DNA of 64,000 nt from Phytophthora sp. 'mugwort' (Eukaryota > Oomycota > Peronosporomycetes > Peronosporales > Peronosporaceae): NCBI GenBank assembly GCA_033558025.1, contig JAUCEF010000007.1:1240001-1304000 (forward strand), written 5' to 3'. Positions 11,916 to 23,041 of this stretch are shown in pieces. A program made the position numbers and the translations under genes. Each line of letters starts with the position of its first letter. Position 1 is the first letter of the stretch. The notes beneath the pieces are model-generated. The model searched no databases. It saw nothing but the letters and a program-made list of their open reading frames with translations, and had not been told where the DNA came from.

Positions 11916-11965
11916 GGCCCCTGCGCAAGGATGACACGCATAAATCGAGAAGTATCGCACTTTTT
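11861..11965 (+). ncRNA. U6 spliceosomal snRNA, array unit 5
   Basis: Same sequence as the copy at 1637-1741. Confidence 0.96.
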
Positions 11966-12077
11966 ATTTGGTGCTGCTCGGGTCGCAGCAGCCAGCAGTG
12001 CGTTAGTATGGGAGAGTAGCTCCAATTGCTTTACTGCGGCGTAGGTGGGACGAAGGGGTTCGCAAAAGAACAAAGGA

Positions 12078-12149
12078 TGAGGGAAGAGGGGATCGAACCC
12101 CCGACCGCTGGGTCTGGAATCCAGCGCTCTACCACTGAGCTATTCCCCC
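12078..12149 (-). tRNA. tRNA-Trp(CCA), array unit 5
   Basis: Same sequence as the copy at 1854-1925. Confidence 0.92.
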
Positions 12150-12539
12150 GACAACAGTTTCAACCGTTCAACCGAGCAATCAAAAGCTTGCCGACTGAAG
12201 CGGACACCACACCAACGCAACCAGCACCACCCCGCCCAAAGCTGCACCCACATACAGCGACGCTGAAACGCGAGCATCTAGCGACCTCTGGTCCGCCATT
12301 GCGTCGGTGTGACGTAGCGGTAACTTGCAGTGGCATCACAACATCATAAAACAAGATCGGCGAGACGGACCGACCCCTGGGCATGAGTCGAGTTATCGTT
12401 GATATTGCTGACGTGGTTGAATGGCGGGGTGCAAAATGTGTGGTGTGTCTTGCGTGCGCGTTGATGTTTGCGGAGTGCTTGTATATTTGATGTGTTTTTT
12501 TGTCGTCGTAGTTGTTGTTTATTGTTATGCTGCCAGTAA

Positions 12540-12611
12540 GCCCCTATAGCTCAGTGGTAGAGCACTCGCTTCGTAAGCGAAAGGTCGGTGGTTCGATCCC
12601 GCCTGGGGGCT
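12540..12611 (+). tRNA. tRNA-Thr(CGT), array unit 5
   Basis: Same sequence as the copy at 2316-2387. Confidence 0.93.
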
Positions 12612-14116
12612 CTTCTTTTGCCTCTACCTCCGATGCTTTGCGCTCGCTTGTGCGGGACAGCGCACCGCTGCCTCTTTGCAACACCGTCATATGCCTGCCC
12701 CAGACTTGCATCGTCTAGTTATTGGTTCCAGAACCGCATTCAACCATAGCTATCGAGCAACTCGGCACCCACACTGGAGTTTAGACCCGGTACAGCGCTC
12801 TGGTCGATGGTAGCGGTTGAACCATTCTTGACCCGCACTCCGCGCAGACATGTCTGGCCTTGCTACGATTTCCACCTAGTCGATACGTGTATTAATGATA
12901 GCCATTGCGTGCCACCGGGTTTTATCCAAAAGGTCCAGTGCAGCCAACAGTATTTTGTGCTCACGATCAGACTTCCATTGGCTTCGCGGGAAGCGTATCG
13001 TTCTTCACAGCATTAGATTTGCTTCGGCACACTCACGCAATTACGGGCTCAGTAGAGTATCGTTGTGGCCTTTTCCTGGTCATGTGAATACTGCTTTGTC
13101 TCAACTCTAGCATGTTCCGTTCGCTTTGGGGGCCACCAGTCAGGGTACGTGTGTAAACCCATCCTTCTGTCTCAAAACAGTTCATTGTTCGTGGTCACAC
13201 TATCAGCTCTGCTGTCTCCAAGAAGGGGTATACCTAGCGTACCGTCGGTTTCAGTGATTTTGTGCTACTATTCACTCGCCATTTAGCAGCGGTTCACTCT
13301 TGACGTTCACCGCTGTTGCGCTTCTGCGATGGAAGCAAAACAACTACTTTATCGGTTGTGGCCGCATAGCGGCTCATGCCCCCGATTCTCCTCCCTGACG
13401 GGGAACCGTGAACCGTCAGAGTGCGTCAGCAACGATGGGGATAATGCTTCTGGACAAAGGTTATCTCTGGATTGTATTTCATTATTTTTCTGCAGCCAGC
13501 GTATCATTTGAGTAGTGGTAATCGTGATTTTGGTTGCTATTATATGGACCGACGTTTGAGGGACTTACCACAAGTGCCAACGCCCTGTGCTTCATGTTTT
13601 AGCGTGGATGTATTGCTTCGAAGTGAAACAGACTGAATGGCTGCTGCAGCGCGGGATGAAAACATATCCAGAAGTCTAGTGCCGCGTAGAGACCGCGACG
13701 GGGCCAACGTCGTGCGCCGTGCGATAAACGCAGCAGCATGAGCTGCTCCGCCAGAGAAATCCAGACCAGTCGGACCAGGGAGCGCAACTGCTGATCCCCC
13801 ACCCCCGATCGTTGTGTGGGTGATAACACCTGCGCACATGCCATCACGTTTCTGGCACATGACAAACCGCGATCGGAACTTGATAAGTGGCGCCGTGGAG
13901 TGCTTTGGGGAAGGAGAGGAATTATATGCTGGCGCGGGTAGGAAGTTGTAGGCGACCGTCTGGTGTATTTGTCGAGGTCCTGTGCTGTGCGTCGTGTGGT
14001 ATACGGCGGCGTGGGGTCGTGATGGTGACTGAATGCTAGTGCGTGTTGTGCATGTCGATTGTTCTTTGTGGGGTTAGGTGAGTGGTTCGGTAGTTCTTCC
14101 TTTTGAATCTGATGAT

Positions 14117-14197
14117 GACAGCTTGGCCGAGTGGTTAAGGCGTTAGCCTGCTAAGTTAATGGGGCAACCCGCGTGAGTTCGAATCTCACAGCTGTCG
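14117..14197 (+). tRNA. tRNA-Ser(GCT), array unit 6
   Basis: Same sequence as the copy at 1337-1417. Confidence 0.95.
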
Positions 14198-14416
14198 TTT
14201 TCCTTTTCTCCACGGCACTCACGCTGCCGCGACATCGCTCGTTCCGCGTAAGCGATTGGGCACTGCCTTACTGCTGTTGACCTGACAGACCCGCTTGGAC
14301 AGCACGAAGCTGGTCTGCTGGAAAATAAATGTATGTGCCGTCTCTTTTAGCGCAAATGGTTCTGGATGTAAGGCCCAAGCCATACATTTATAGCCGCGCG
14401 GCAATGTTGGAGACAG

Positions 14417-14440
14417 GAACCACTTCGGTGGTCATCCGTA

Positions 14441-14471
<31 letters not shown>

Positions 14472-14521
14472 GGCCCCTGCGCAAGGATGACACGCATAAA
14501 TCGAGAAGTATCGCACTTTTT
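14417..14521 (+). ncRNA. U6 spliceosomal snRNA, array unit 6
   Basis: Same sequence as the copy at 1637-1741. Confidence 0.96.
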
Positions 14522-14633
14522 ATTTGGTGCTGCTCGGGTCGCAGCAGCCAGCAGTGCGTTAGTATGGGAGAGTAGCTCCAATTGCTTTACTGCGGCGTAG
14601 GTGGGACGAAGGGGTTCGCAAAAGAACAAAGGA

Positions 14634-14705
14634 TGAGGGAAGAGGGGATCGAACCCCCGACCGCTGGGTCTGGAATCCAGCGCTCTACCACTGAGCTATT
14701 CCCCC
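14634..14705 (-). tRNA. tRNA-Trp(CCA), array unit 6
   Basis: Same sequence as the copy at 1854-1925. Confidence 0.92.
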
Positions 14706-15096
14706 GACAACAGTTTCAACCGTTCAACCGAGCAATCAAAAGCTTGCCGACTGAAGCGGACACCACACCAACGCAACCAGCACCACCCCGCCCAAAGCTG
14801 CACCCACATACAGCGACGCTGAAACGCGAGCATCTAGCGACCTCTGGTCCGCCATTGCGTCGGTGTGACGTAGCGGTAACTTGCAGTGGCATCACAACAT
14901 CATAAAACAAGATCGGCGAGACGGACCGACCCCTGGGCATGAGTCGAGTTATCGTTGATATTGCTGACGTGGTTGAATGGCGGGGTGCAAAATGTGTGGT
15001 GTGTCTTGCGTGCGCGTTGATGTTTGCGGAGTGCTTGTATATTTGATGTGTTTTTTTGTCGTTCGTAGTTGTTGTTTATTGTTATGCTGCCAGTAA

Positions 15097-15168
15097 GCCC
15101 CTATAGCTCAGTGGTAGAGCACTCGCTTCGTAAGCGAAAGGTCGGTGGTTCGATCCCGCCTGGGGGCT
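15097..15168 (+). tRNA. tRNA-Thr(CGT), array unit 6
   Basis: Same sequence as the copy at 2316-2387. A 1-bp T insertion upstream makes this unit 2,557 bp; the inverted arm carries the same insertion. Confidence 0.93.
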
Positions 15169-16672
15169 CTTCTTTTGCCTCTACCTCCGATGCTTTGCGC
15201 TCGCTTGTGCGGGACAGCGCACCGCTGCCTCTTTGCAACACCGTCATATGCCTGCCCCAGACTTGCATCGTCTAGTTATTGGTTCCAGAACCGCATTCAA
15301 CCATAGCTATCGAGCAACTCGGCACCCACACTGGAGTTTAGACCCGGTACAGCGCTCTGGTCGATGGTAGCGGTTGAACCATTCTTGACCCGCACTCCGC
15401 GCAGACATGTCTGGCCTTGCTACGATTTCCACCTAGTCGATACGTGTATTAATGATAGCCATTGCGTGCCACCGGGTTTTATCCAAAAGGTCCAGTGCAG
15501 CCAACAGTATTTTGTGCTCACGATCAGACTTCCATTGGCTTCGCGGGAAGCGTATCGTTCTTCACAGCATTAGATTTGCTTCGGCACACTCACGCAATTA
15601 CGGGCTCAGTAGAGTATCGTTGTGGCCTTTTCCTGGTCATGTGAATACTGCTTTGTCTCAACTCTAGCATGTTCCGTTCGCTTTGGGGGCCACCAGTCAG
15701 GGTACGTGTGTAAACCCATCCTTCTGTCTCAAAACAGTTCATTGTTCGTGGTCACACTATCAGCTCTGCTGTCTCCAAGAAGGGGTATACCTAGCGTACC
15801 GTCGGTTTCAGTGATTTTGTGCTACTATTCACTCGCCATTTAGCAGCGGTTCATTCTTGACGTTCACCGCTGTTGCGCTTCTGCGATGGAAGCAAAACAA
15901 CTACTTTATCGGTTGTGGCCGCATAGCGGCTCATGCCCCCGATTCTCCTCCCTGACGGGGAACCGTGAACCGTCAGAGTGCGTCAGCAACGATGGGGATA
16001 ATGCTTCCGGACAAAGGTTATCTCTGGATTGTATTTCATTATTTTTCTGCAGCCAGCGTATCATTTGAGTAGTGGTAATCGTGATTTTGGTTGCTATTAT
16101 ATGGACCGACGTTTGAGGGACTTACCACAAGTGCCAACGCCCTGTGCTTCATGTTTTAGCGTGGATGTATTGCTTCGAAGTGAAACAGACTGATGGCTGC
16201 TGCAGCGCGGGATGAAAACATATCCAGAAGTCTAGTGCCGCGTAGAGACCGCGACGGGGCCAACGTCGTGCGCCGTGCGATAAACGCAGCAGCATGAGCT
16301 GCTCCGCCAGAGAAATCCAGACCAGTCGGACCAGGGAGCGCAACTGCTGATCCCCCACCCCCGATCGTTGTGTGGGTGATAACACCTGCGCACATGCCAT
16401 CACGTTTCTGGCACATGACAAACCGCGATCGGAACTTGATAAGTGGCGCCGTGGAGTGCTTTGGGGAAGGAGAGGAATTATATGCTGGCGCGGGTAGGAA
16501 GTTGTAGGCGACCGTCTGGTGTATTTGTCGAGGTCCTGTGCTGTGCGTCGTGTGGTATACGGCGGCGTGGGGTCGTGATGGTGACTGAATGCTAGTGCGT
16601 GTTGTGCATGTCGATTGTTCTTTGTGGGGTTAGGTGAGTGGTTCGGTAGTTCTTCCTTTTGAATCTGATGAT

Positions 16673-16753
16673 GACAGCTTGGCCGAGTGGTTAAGGCGTT
16701 AGCCTGCTAAGTTAATGGGGCAACCCGCGTGAGTTCGAATCTCACAGCTGTCG
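16673..16753 (+). tRNA. tRNA-Ser(GCT), array unit 7
   Basis: Same sequence as the copy at 1337-1417. This unit carries the 1-bp deletion near 16192 that is also found in all inverted units. Confidence 0.95.
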
Positions 16754-16972
16754 TTTTCCTTTTCTCCACGGCACTCACGCTGCCGCGACATCGCTCGTTC
16801 CGCGTAAGCGATTGGGCACTGCCTTACTGCTGTTGACCTGACAGACCCGCTTGGACAGCACGAAGCTGGTCTGCTGGAAAATAAATGTATGTGCCGTCTC
16901 TTTTAGCGCAAATGGTTCTGGATGTAAGGCCCAAGCCATACATTTATAGCCGCGCGGCAATGTTGGAGACAG

Positions 16973-16996
16973 GAACCACTTCGGTGGTCATCCGTA

Positions 16997-17027
<31 letters not shown>

Positions 17028-17077
17028 GGCCCCTGCGCAAGGATGACACGCATAAATCGAGAAGTATCGCACTTTTT
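16973..17077 (+). ncRNA. U6 spliceosomal snRNA, array unit 7
   Basis: Same sequence as the copy at 1637-1741. Confidence 0.96.
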
Positions 17078-17189
17078 ATTTGGTGCTGCTCGGGTCGCAG
17101 CAGCCAGCAGTGCGTTAGTATGGGAGAGTAGCTCCAATTGCTTTACTGCGGCGTAGGTGGGACGAAGGGGTTCGCAAAAGAACAAAGGA

Positions 17190-17261
17190 TGAGGGAAGAG
17201 GGGATCGAACCCCCGACCGCTGGGTCTGGAATCCAGCGCTCTACCACTGAGCTATTCCCCC
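17190..17261 (-). tRNA. tRNA-Trp(CCA), array unit 7
   Basis: Same sequence as the copy at 1854-1925. It is the last complete RNA gene before the LINE interruption at 17587. Confidence 0.92.
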
Positions 17262-17586
17262 GACAACAGTTTCAACCGTTCAACCGAGCAAACAAAAGCT
17301 TGCCGACTGAAGCGGACACCACACCAACGCAACCAGCACCACCCCGCCCAAAGCTGCACCCACATACAGCGACGCTGAAACGCGAGCATCTAGCGACCTC
17401 TGGTCCGCCATTGCGTCGGTGTGACGTAGCGGTAACTTGCAGTGGCATCACAACATCATAAAACAAGATCGGCGAGACGGACCGACCCCTGGGCATGAGT
17501 CGAGTTATCGTTGATATTGCTGACGTGGTTGAATGGCGGGGTGCAAAATGTGTGGTGTGTCTTGCGTGCGCGTTGATGTTTGCGGA

Positions 17587-17863
17587 AACGCGACTGGCCG
17601 AGTTTGATCTTGCGTTGCAAGTGATTGCTCCAAGCATCTATATGGATCCGGTCGAGGTCTGCGCTCTAATCCAAGAAGAAGCTACTACGCTGCCCCATCC
17701 GATGTGGCACCTCTGGGACGATCGCACCCTAGGGGTACTGGTAACCTCGCCGTTGGCAATTCGACTCCTTGATGGCCCGTTGCCGGACGACTTACGCCAA
17801 TGCATCGTTGATCTCCAACAAGCGGCTTCGGCAGTAGCCAACTCGGGTAGCCCGTCTCTCTAA
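17587..17863 (+). pseudogene. LINE ORF1 C-terminal remnant
   Basis: An open frame of about 91 codons runs from the array junction to a TAA at 17861-17863. The longer frame that starts upstream at 17495 begins inside the array and is a chance fusion. The peptide is acidic and leucine-rich with no motif I can name. Its position just before the endonuclease-RT ORF suggests the tail of a 5'-truncated ORF1. Confidence 0.55.
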
Positions 17864-20800
17864 TGGGAATTGGGCCCTGAGAGGGTTCTCGCTGAACGCT
17901 AACGGCATGAACCGGACCTCAAGGAGCTCGCTGCAGTACTTCTCTAAGACCTTTCACATGATCGGTCTTCAGGAGACGTGCTTCACCGGGCCCTTCAACT
18001 ACCAGCGCTTGAAACAGATCTGGAGGCAAACCTCGCGGTTTAATTCCAGCTTTTGGTCGCAAGAACATATGACTACATACAGGGCACGCTGGTGTGGCTT
18101 ACTACTTACGCCGACTTGCCCTGTTCAAGATATCCAAGACGTTACCCTCCGTCATGTTAGCTCGGCTGATATGATGGATCGGTACTTACTACTACGCGGC
18201 ACTCTGGACTTGAAAGAGACGTACATTCATGTGGTGTATGCCCCCGTTAAAGGCCAGAAGCGGCCAACTTTCTTTAAGAACCATCCAAGAGACTTCGACG
18301 ATGATGTGCTGCACATTGTCGTGGGCGACTTCAACACGGTGATGTCAAGCCAACTGGACCAAGCCAACCACACCGACCGGAATCGGTCGCGGGGACGAAC
18401 CGAGCTGCTGGACTGGATGCAAGCTATCAACGTTGTGGATGCATGGCGCCTGGAACATCCGACGCTCGTCGAGTTCACCAGCCCCAACTCCAGCTCAAGG
18501 TTAGACTACGTGATGCTAAGCTCCCAGCTCTTCTACTCGGCCATGCAGGGCATTCTGCACGACTTTCGCAATCGCTCCAATATGGGTGACCACTGCGGCA
18601 TCGACTTTTCGACTCAGATCTGCTGTTTTTCGGCCGGCTAAAAAAAAACCCTGGCGCTGCCCAGAATGGATCATCCAGCTTCCTGAAGCGCAGCAGTATC
18701 TCCAAGAATCGCTGATCAAGTTGGCAGACATGCTCCATGCACCAACGGACTCCCACTACAACCCGGGCTGCCTACTCGACGAGCACAAGCGTCGAAACAC
18801 ATCTTCCTGCACGAGTTATTTGAATCCCGGAAGAATGCTCGCCAGCGCGAACTTGAGGAACTGCACCTGGAAATCAATGATCTGCAGCACCGCCAAGCGA
18901 CGGAGCCTACCGATGATCAACGCCGGCGGCTGACTGAAAAGAGGGCACTACTGGAGGTCAAGATGAAGGTGATAAAGTTTTACGCATCGAAGAAGAAGTT
19001 TGCCTCCGACCTCCATGATTCTGAACGAGGTACCAAGTACTTCTTCCGACCGCCTCAGATCCTGCACAATACTCCGATTCCTGTCAATTCGCCGGAGGAG
19101 TTGGAAGTCATGCGCCAGGAGTTCAACCAGTTTTGGTCCGGGATCTATCGTTCACCTTCAAGGGAGTTCCATCATGACAAGCCGAAATGGGATCGCATGA
19201 AGCTGGCCCAGATCCTTGAACACACGACCAAGCATCTGACGCCGAAGCGAGCTGCCTATCTTGACAGTCCACTCACAGCAAATGACTTCTACTGGGCTAT
19301 CAAGCATACGTCGTCGGGGAAGGCACCAGGACCCGATGGGTTACTCCTGGCCTACTACCTAACTGATGTGCCACTTTGGAGCCGTATCCTGGAGATTGTC
19401 TACGCGGCTCAACTGGAGAAAGGCAGGATGTCCAAGTTCCAGCGTCGCGGCCAAGTCTGCTTGCTATACAAGAAGGGAGACCGTAAAGAGCCTGGAAACT
19501 ATAGACCCATTACTCTCCTCAACGTCGATGCCAAGCTGGGCACCAAGATACTGGCATACCGTCTGGGAACTGTGCTAGACAGTCTCCTATTCTCTGACCA
19601 GTATGGCTTCGTGCCTGGGCGCGATATTCGTCATGCTCACCTGCGACTTCAAGCACTCATGAAAGTGTATGAAGACGATGACGCGGTGGCTGGTGCAATC
19701 TTGATTGATTTTGCCAAGGCCTTCGACAGCGTGGTGTGGGATGCCCTTGATATGATCCTCGAGCACTTCCGTTTCGGCGAAGTGTTTCGTCGTTGGGTAC
19801 GCGTGATGTTTCCTGGGACTTCGGTGGCGCTACTATTCAACGGTAGCCCACTTTCGCCCTTTGAATTAGGGAGAGGCGTGCGGCAAGGAGACCCTCTCTC
19901 CCCGGGTCTGTTCGTGCTTTACGTGGAACCTTTGCTGAACTTGATTCGCGCCAAGATGAAGGATGCTGGACTTCGGTGTGGAGACGCTTCGGTAGTCCAT
20001 ACAGTTATCAGCTTGCTGATGACTGCACTGGACTACTGAGGGACCTGCGGGATACTCAGCGTCTACTGGACTTGGTGGATCTCTTCTGTGAGGCATCGGG
20101 CATGGAGCTGAACAAGAACAAGACCGTGGTGCTGCCGTTCCACCCCTGGAACAGTGAAACCGACAGCATCCGTGAGGAACTACAGCAATTGGGACTAAAG
20201 GTTGTTGGGAACAACGACTCGGCCAAACTGCTTGGTATATACTACGGTCCCAAGCTCACAGACGCGGCACGGTTACAGCACATATTGGCGGACATGCAGA
20301 CAAGGTGTTCACTGTGGAAGTACCGGGCACGCACTCTGCGAGGACAAGTGGTTATCCTACAACAGATCATCTTGCCTGTTCTCTGGTACACGGCCAGTGT
20401 CTGCTACATACCTGAAACTGGTTTCCAAGACCAAGTCCAGGACATGATAGTACGGTTCATGACCCAGTCTTCTACTTCGAACATCGTGCCCCGAGCTTGG
20501 TGGACGTTGCCCATGCACATGGGAGGCCTCGGTTTAACGCCTGTGAAAACGATGATCGAGGGACTCCAACTACACATGCTCTGCAAGCTGCTCATGGCCG
20601 TACGCCAGTCACCGGATGATGTACCCTCATGGGCCGCCCCAGTCATTGCGCTGTTTGACTCCGTGATGAAACCTTGGGGACGCGACTTTGACATCCTGTA
20701 CGCGCCGGTCTGGAACAGCCCTCATCATGTGGTGTCTCGACGGCTAAGACGATGGAGACCGCTTGGTTTGTATTGGCACCATGTTCTCTTCCTTTGGAAC

Positions 20801-22078
20801 ACCAAACTGCGCCCCAAGATCACTCGCAACATGACCAAGTTTGACAAGTTGACAATGCCGCTGCTGGACAATGTGGATATCACGACTGCAACCAAGACGC
20901 CCAAGACCCTGCGAGCCGCAAACCTGGGAATTGTCCAAGACCTTATTCGCTTAAAGGTTTATCGGATATCTGACTTGTTTGAGCTTAGTGGATACCCGCC
21001 TCAAGCCGCCAGGCTATCCCAAGTCATCCGTGAGCATGGCCAGCCTAGGCGTGCTAACAGCGTGAGCTTCTGCGGATCTTTCTTAACTAAGATTGACTCG
21101 CAGTTACGACCGTTGGCCAACATGCCCATTGGACCCCGCCCCAAGCCACACTACGGCTGCGCACTCCATACTTGGAGCTTCAGTGGCTATGAAGTCGCTG
21201 ATCTCACGGTGTCGTTAATACGCAAGGTCCTGGTTCAGTACAAGGTACCCAGCCTGCCAACGACTGCACTTGGCCTTGAGCAAGCGCCTCTCGCAAATGT
21301 ATGGGGCAGGGACCTAAAGATGAACAAGCACGTACTACCAGTGAACGCAGACTTGCTGTACAGACTTCAAAGCACTTTGGGTGGGATTTAGGCTGCAGCA
21401 CGTGCAAGGCGCTATGACTCGCTGCCATCATGGGTGTGGAGTCATTGAACCGTCTCCCATCTCTTTTGGTATTGTGACTTTGCGGCAACCGTATGGGCGG
21501 AATGGCTTGAGGTGTTCCAACAGTGGTTTGAGTCTCCCATTGAGTGGGCGACTGTGGTCTACTTCGCGGACATCATGCCTACGCCCCGAGCCAAAAAGGA
21601 CTTTGGTTACAGCCTCTTTGCGGTCTTCCACATAGTGAGAGTTGTGGTACTTCGCTGCCTATGGACGCACCGCAATGACATCCGCTTCCACGAGTATGAA
21701 CCAAGTCTCATCGGCGTCAAGGCTCGGGTGCACGCCCTGATTGACCTTCATGTTGCTGCCTTATGGCAGGCAACCCAGGCGCAAGCAATAAGACAGTCCA
21801 CGCAGGTGAGTAGGCAACTACACACCTTATTGCGAGGACTGCCTGTGTCGGCACCCTTCGACGACAATGGCCCAAGCGACCACGAGGCGGAAGCCCGTCA
21901 GCGGGACTCCTTACCCGCGGACATGTTGAACCACGACAGGGAAGAGACGTCCGGAGCGTTGACGCCCTTCACGACTGCAGATTCAAGCGATCGCGCGGTG
22001 GAAACCCGTCAGCGGGGCTCCTTTCCCGCGGCCATGTTGAACCGTAGCCGGGAAGAGACGCCTGTGGCCCGAAGGTAA
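17864..22078 (+). pseudogene. LINE ORF2: AP endonuclease-reverse transcriptase, frameshifted
   Basis: Non-LTR retrotransposon polyprotein that nicks the target and copies its RNA into DNA there. The endonuclease has SLNANGM near its start, LQET (catalytic Glu), VVGDFN and GDHCGID (catalytic His). The RT has KKGDRKEPGNYRPI, QYGFVPGR, LIDFAKAFDS, GVRQGDPLSPGLF and LADD as the YADD-type active site. A C-terminal Cys/His stretch (CHHGCG ... HLFWYC) resembles the zinc-binding region after L1-like RTs. The frame breaks near 18605 (T4 run), 18790, 20000, about 21385 and about 21450, so this copy is dead although its motifs survive. The first in-frame ATG is 17907, but the domain opens upstream of it, so the true start is unclear. 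Confidence 0.9.
21884..22068 (+). repeat. Diverged tandem duplication in the LINE C-terminus
   Basis: Two copies about 111-113 bp apart encode similar peptides (EARQRDSLPADMLNHDREET and a diverged partner ETRQRGSFPAAMLNRSREET). It is an internal duplication of a charged tail beyond the RT domain. Confidence 0.7.
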
Positions 22079-22640
22079 GGCCACAAGCTCAAGGCTTCAT
22101 CCTGATGTCTTACAATCCGCCGCCGGCGTGATCGGCCATACTGGTTTCAGTCTCCACCACTTTCACGCCCATACGCCAAGTTCCCGGCTCCATTTGCCGA
22201 TCGCTTAGCGGGCGTTGCCTTATGTCTGCTGTACCCAAAGGCGGTGTGGATTTTTGAACCCAGGCGGGGCCCCACGTTAGCGGACAGGCGGGCGAAGAAC
22301 GCGACACGCTACAGACGCTTACCCGTGTTATGGCATGCACGACATCACTAGACTACTCCTTGGAGGTCTAGAGCGGCGCCACACTCCCGAGCCGCGCGTA
22401 CTACCAGGCCTACAAGCCCATGAGACGACGATGGGAGGCTTTGCCCCTCTAGACCACGACCCGCATCTCTCCTACTGAAGTGCCCGATCAAGCAGTCTCA
22501 AGAACTACCGGGTCTAACCGTGCTTCCAGGCCTACAGCCCATGAGACGGCGCCCAGTAGCCCCCAAGACCACCAGTCCAGTCACAAGACCAGATATCCCA
22601 ACCTTCGCGGCCAAACCCCAACCATCGTCCGAAAGGTCTG
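22079..22640 (+). other. LINE 3' region, noncoding
   Basis: No coding frame of substance. A short motif (CCAGGCCTACA, then AGCCCATGAGACG) occurs twice, near 22403 and 22525, about 120 bp apart, so this is a degenerate direct repeat in the probable 3' untranslated region. Confidence 0.45.
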
Positions 22641-22711
22641 GTCGGCCCGGGGATTGAACCCTGGCCGCTTCCGTCCGACACTGGATGCTTAACCAGCTGA
22701 GCTATCTGAGC
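22641..22711 (-). mobile_element. tRNA-derived SINE-like head (degenerate)
   Basis: On the minus strand a tRNA-like sequence has a good A box (TAGCTCAGCTGGTTAAGC) and B box (GGTTCAATCCC) at normal tRNA spacing. The acceptor ends (GCTCAGA and GGCCGAC) do not pair and no proper anticodon stem forms. This is the pattern of a tRNA-derived SINE 5' end, not a working tRNA. Its orientation is opposite to the LINE. Confidence 0.6.
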
Positions 22712-23025
22712 TCACTAGAAGTAGGTGGCTCACCACCACCTGGTTCATCGGGTTATACTTGGTTTTTGTATAGACCCCATCGGAAAGGTCCTGCAAATGC
22801 CCAACTCGGCCCAGAGACGTCTCCGGACGTCCACCGGTTTCCTCCTGGACACTAAAATGGGTCTTTCAGGGTACCCACTTTCGAGAAAATGGACCTTTTC
22901 TGGACACCAATTGGATACTTCGTACCCAATTTTTGGGTCCACATGACCCAAATCGATCCCAAATAGCAAGTAGGGTAGCTAAGTAGTTTGCTTACTAGCC
23001 TTAAAGTGTAATGTATTTTTTGTTA
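22712..23025. other. Unrecognised sequence up to the array junction
   Basis: 314 bp with no coding frame of note. It contains repeated GGTACCC/GGGTCC-like words and ends with a T6 run shortly before array sequence resumes at 23026. Confidence 0.4.
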
Positions 23026-23041
23026 ATCCCGCCTGGGGGCT
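23026..23041 (+). pseudogene. tRNA-Thr(CGT) 3' remnant
   Basis: The last 16 bases of the array tRNA-Thr (from inside the T loop to the discriminator) remain. The D arm, anticodon arm and the rest of the T arm are missing, so this copy is destroyed. Confidence 0.9.

Larger units (their letters stand above)
1..17586 (+). repeat. Tandem array of a 2,556-bp tRNA/U6 snRNA unit, forward arm
   Basis: Units start at 1, 2557, 5113, 7669, 10225, 12781 and 15338; the seventh is cut at unit position 2250. Each unit has the order unassigned 1.3 kb, tRNA-Ser(+), U6 snRNA(+), tRNA-Trp(-), tRNA-Thr(+), short spacer. Units differ by only a few bases. Unit 4 has T at 7790 and lacks one C near 9867. Units 4 and 6 have an extra T in the stretch before tRNA-Thr. 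Units 3 and 7 share an A (about 7067 and 17291). Unit 7 has T at about 15853, C at about 16008 and a 1-bp deletion near 16192. Near-identity over 2.5 kb, spacers included, points to concerted evolution or recent amplification. Window position 1 is already inside the array, so it probably extends to the left. Confidence 0.97.
17587..23025 (+). mobile_element. LINE-containing insertion in the tRNA/U6 array
   Basis: Array sequence stops after unit position 2250 (17586) and resumes at unit position 2372 (23026), so 5,439 bp are inserted and 121 bp of the unit are missing. The bulk (17587-22078) is an APE-type non-LTR retrotransposon in + orientation. The rest is a 3' region, a tRNA-like SINE head on the minus strand, and about 310 bp of unrecognised sequence ending in a short T-rich tail (near 23010). 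I see no target-site duplication, which fits an insertion with target deletion or a later rearrangement. Confidence 0.85.

Noticed and set aside
17495..17863. 122-codon protein starting in the array and running into the insertion
   Set aside because: The first 31 codons are array sequence; the frame is a chance fusion with the LINE ORF1 remnant.
22641..22711. Functional tRNA gene
   Set aside because: Acceptor stem does not pair and there is no anticodon stem.
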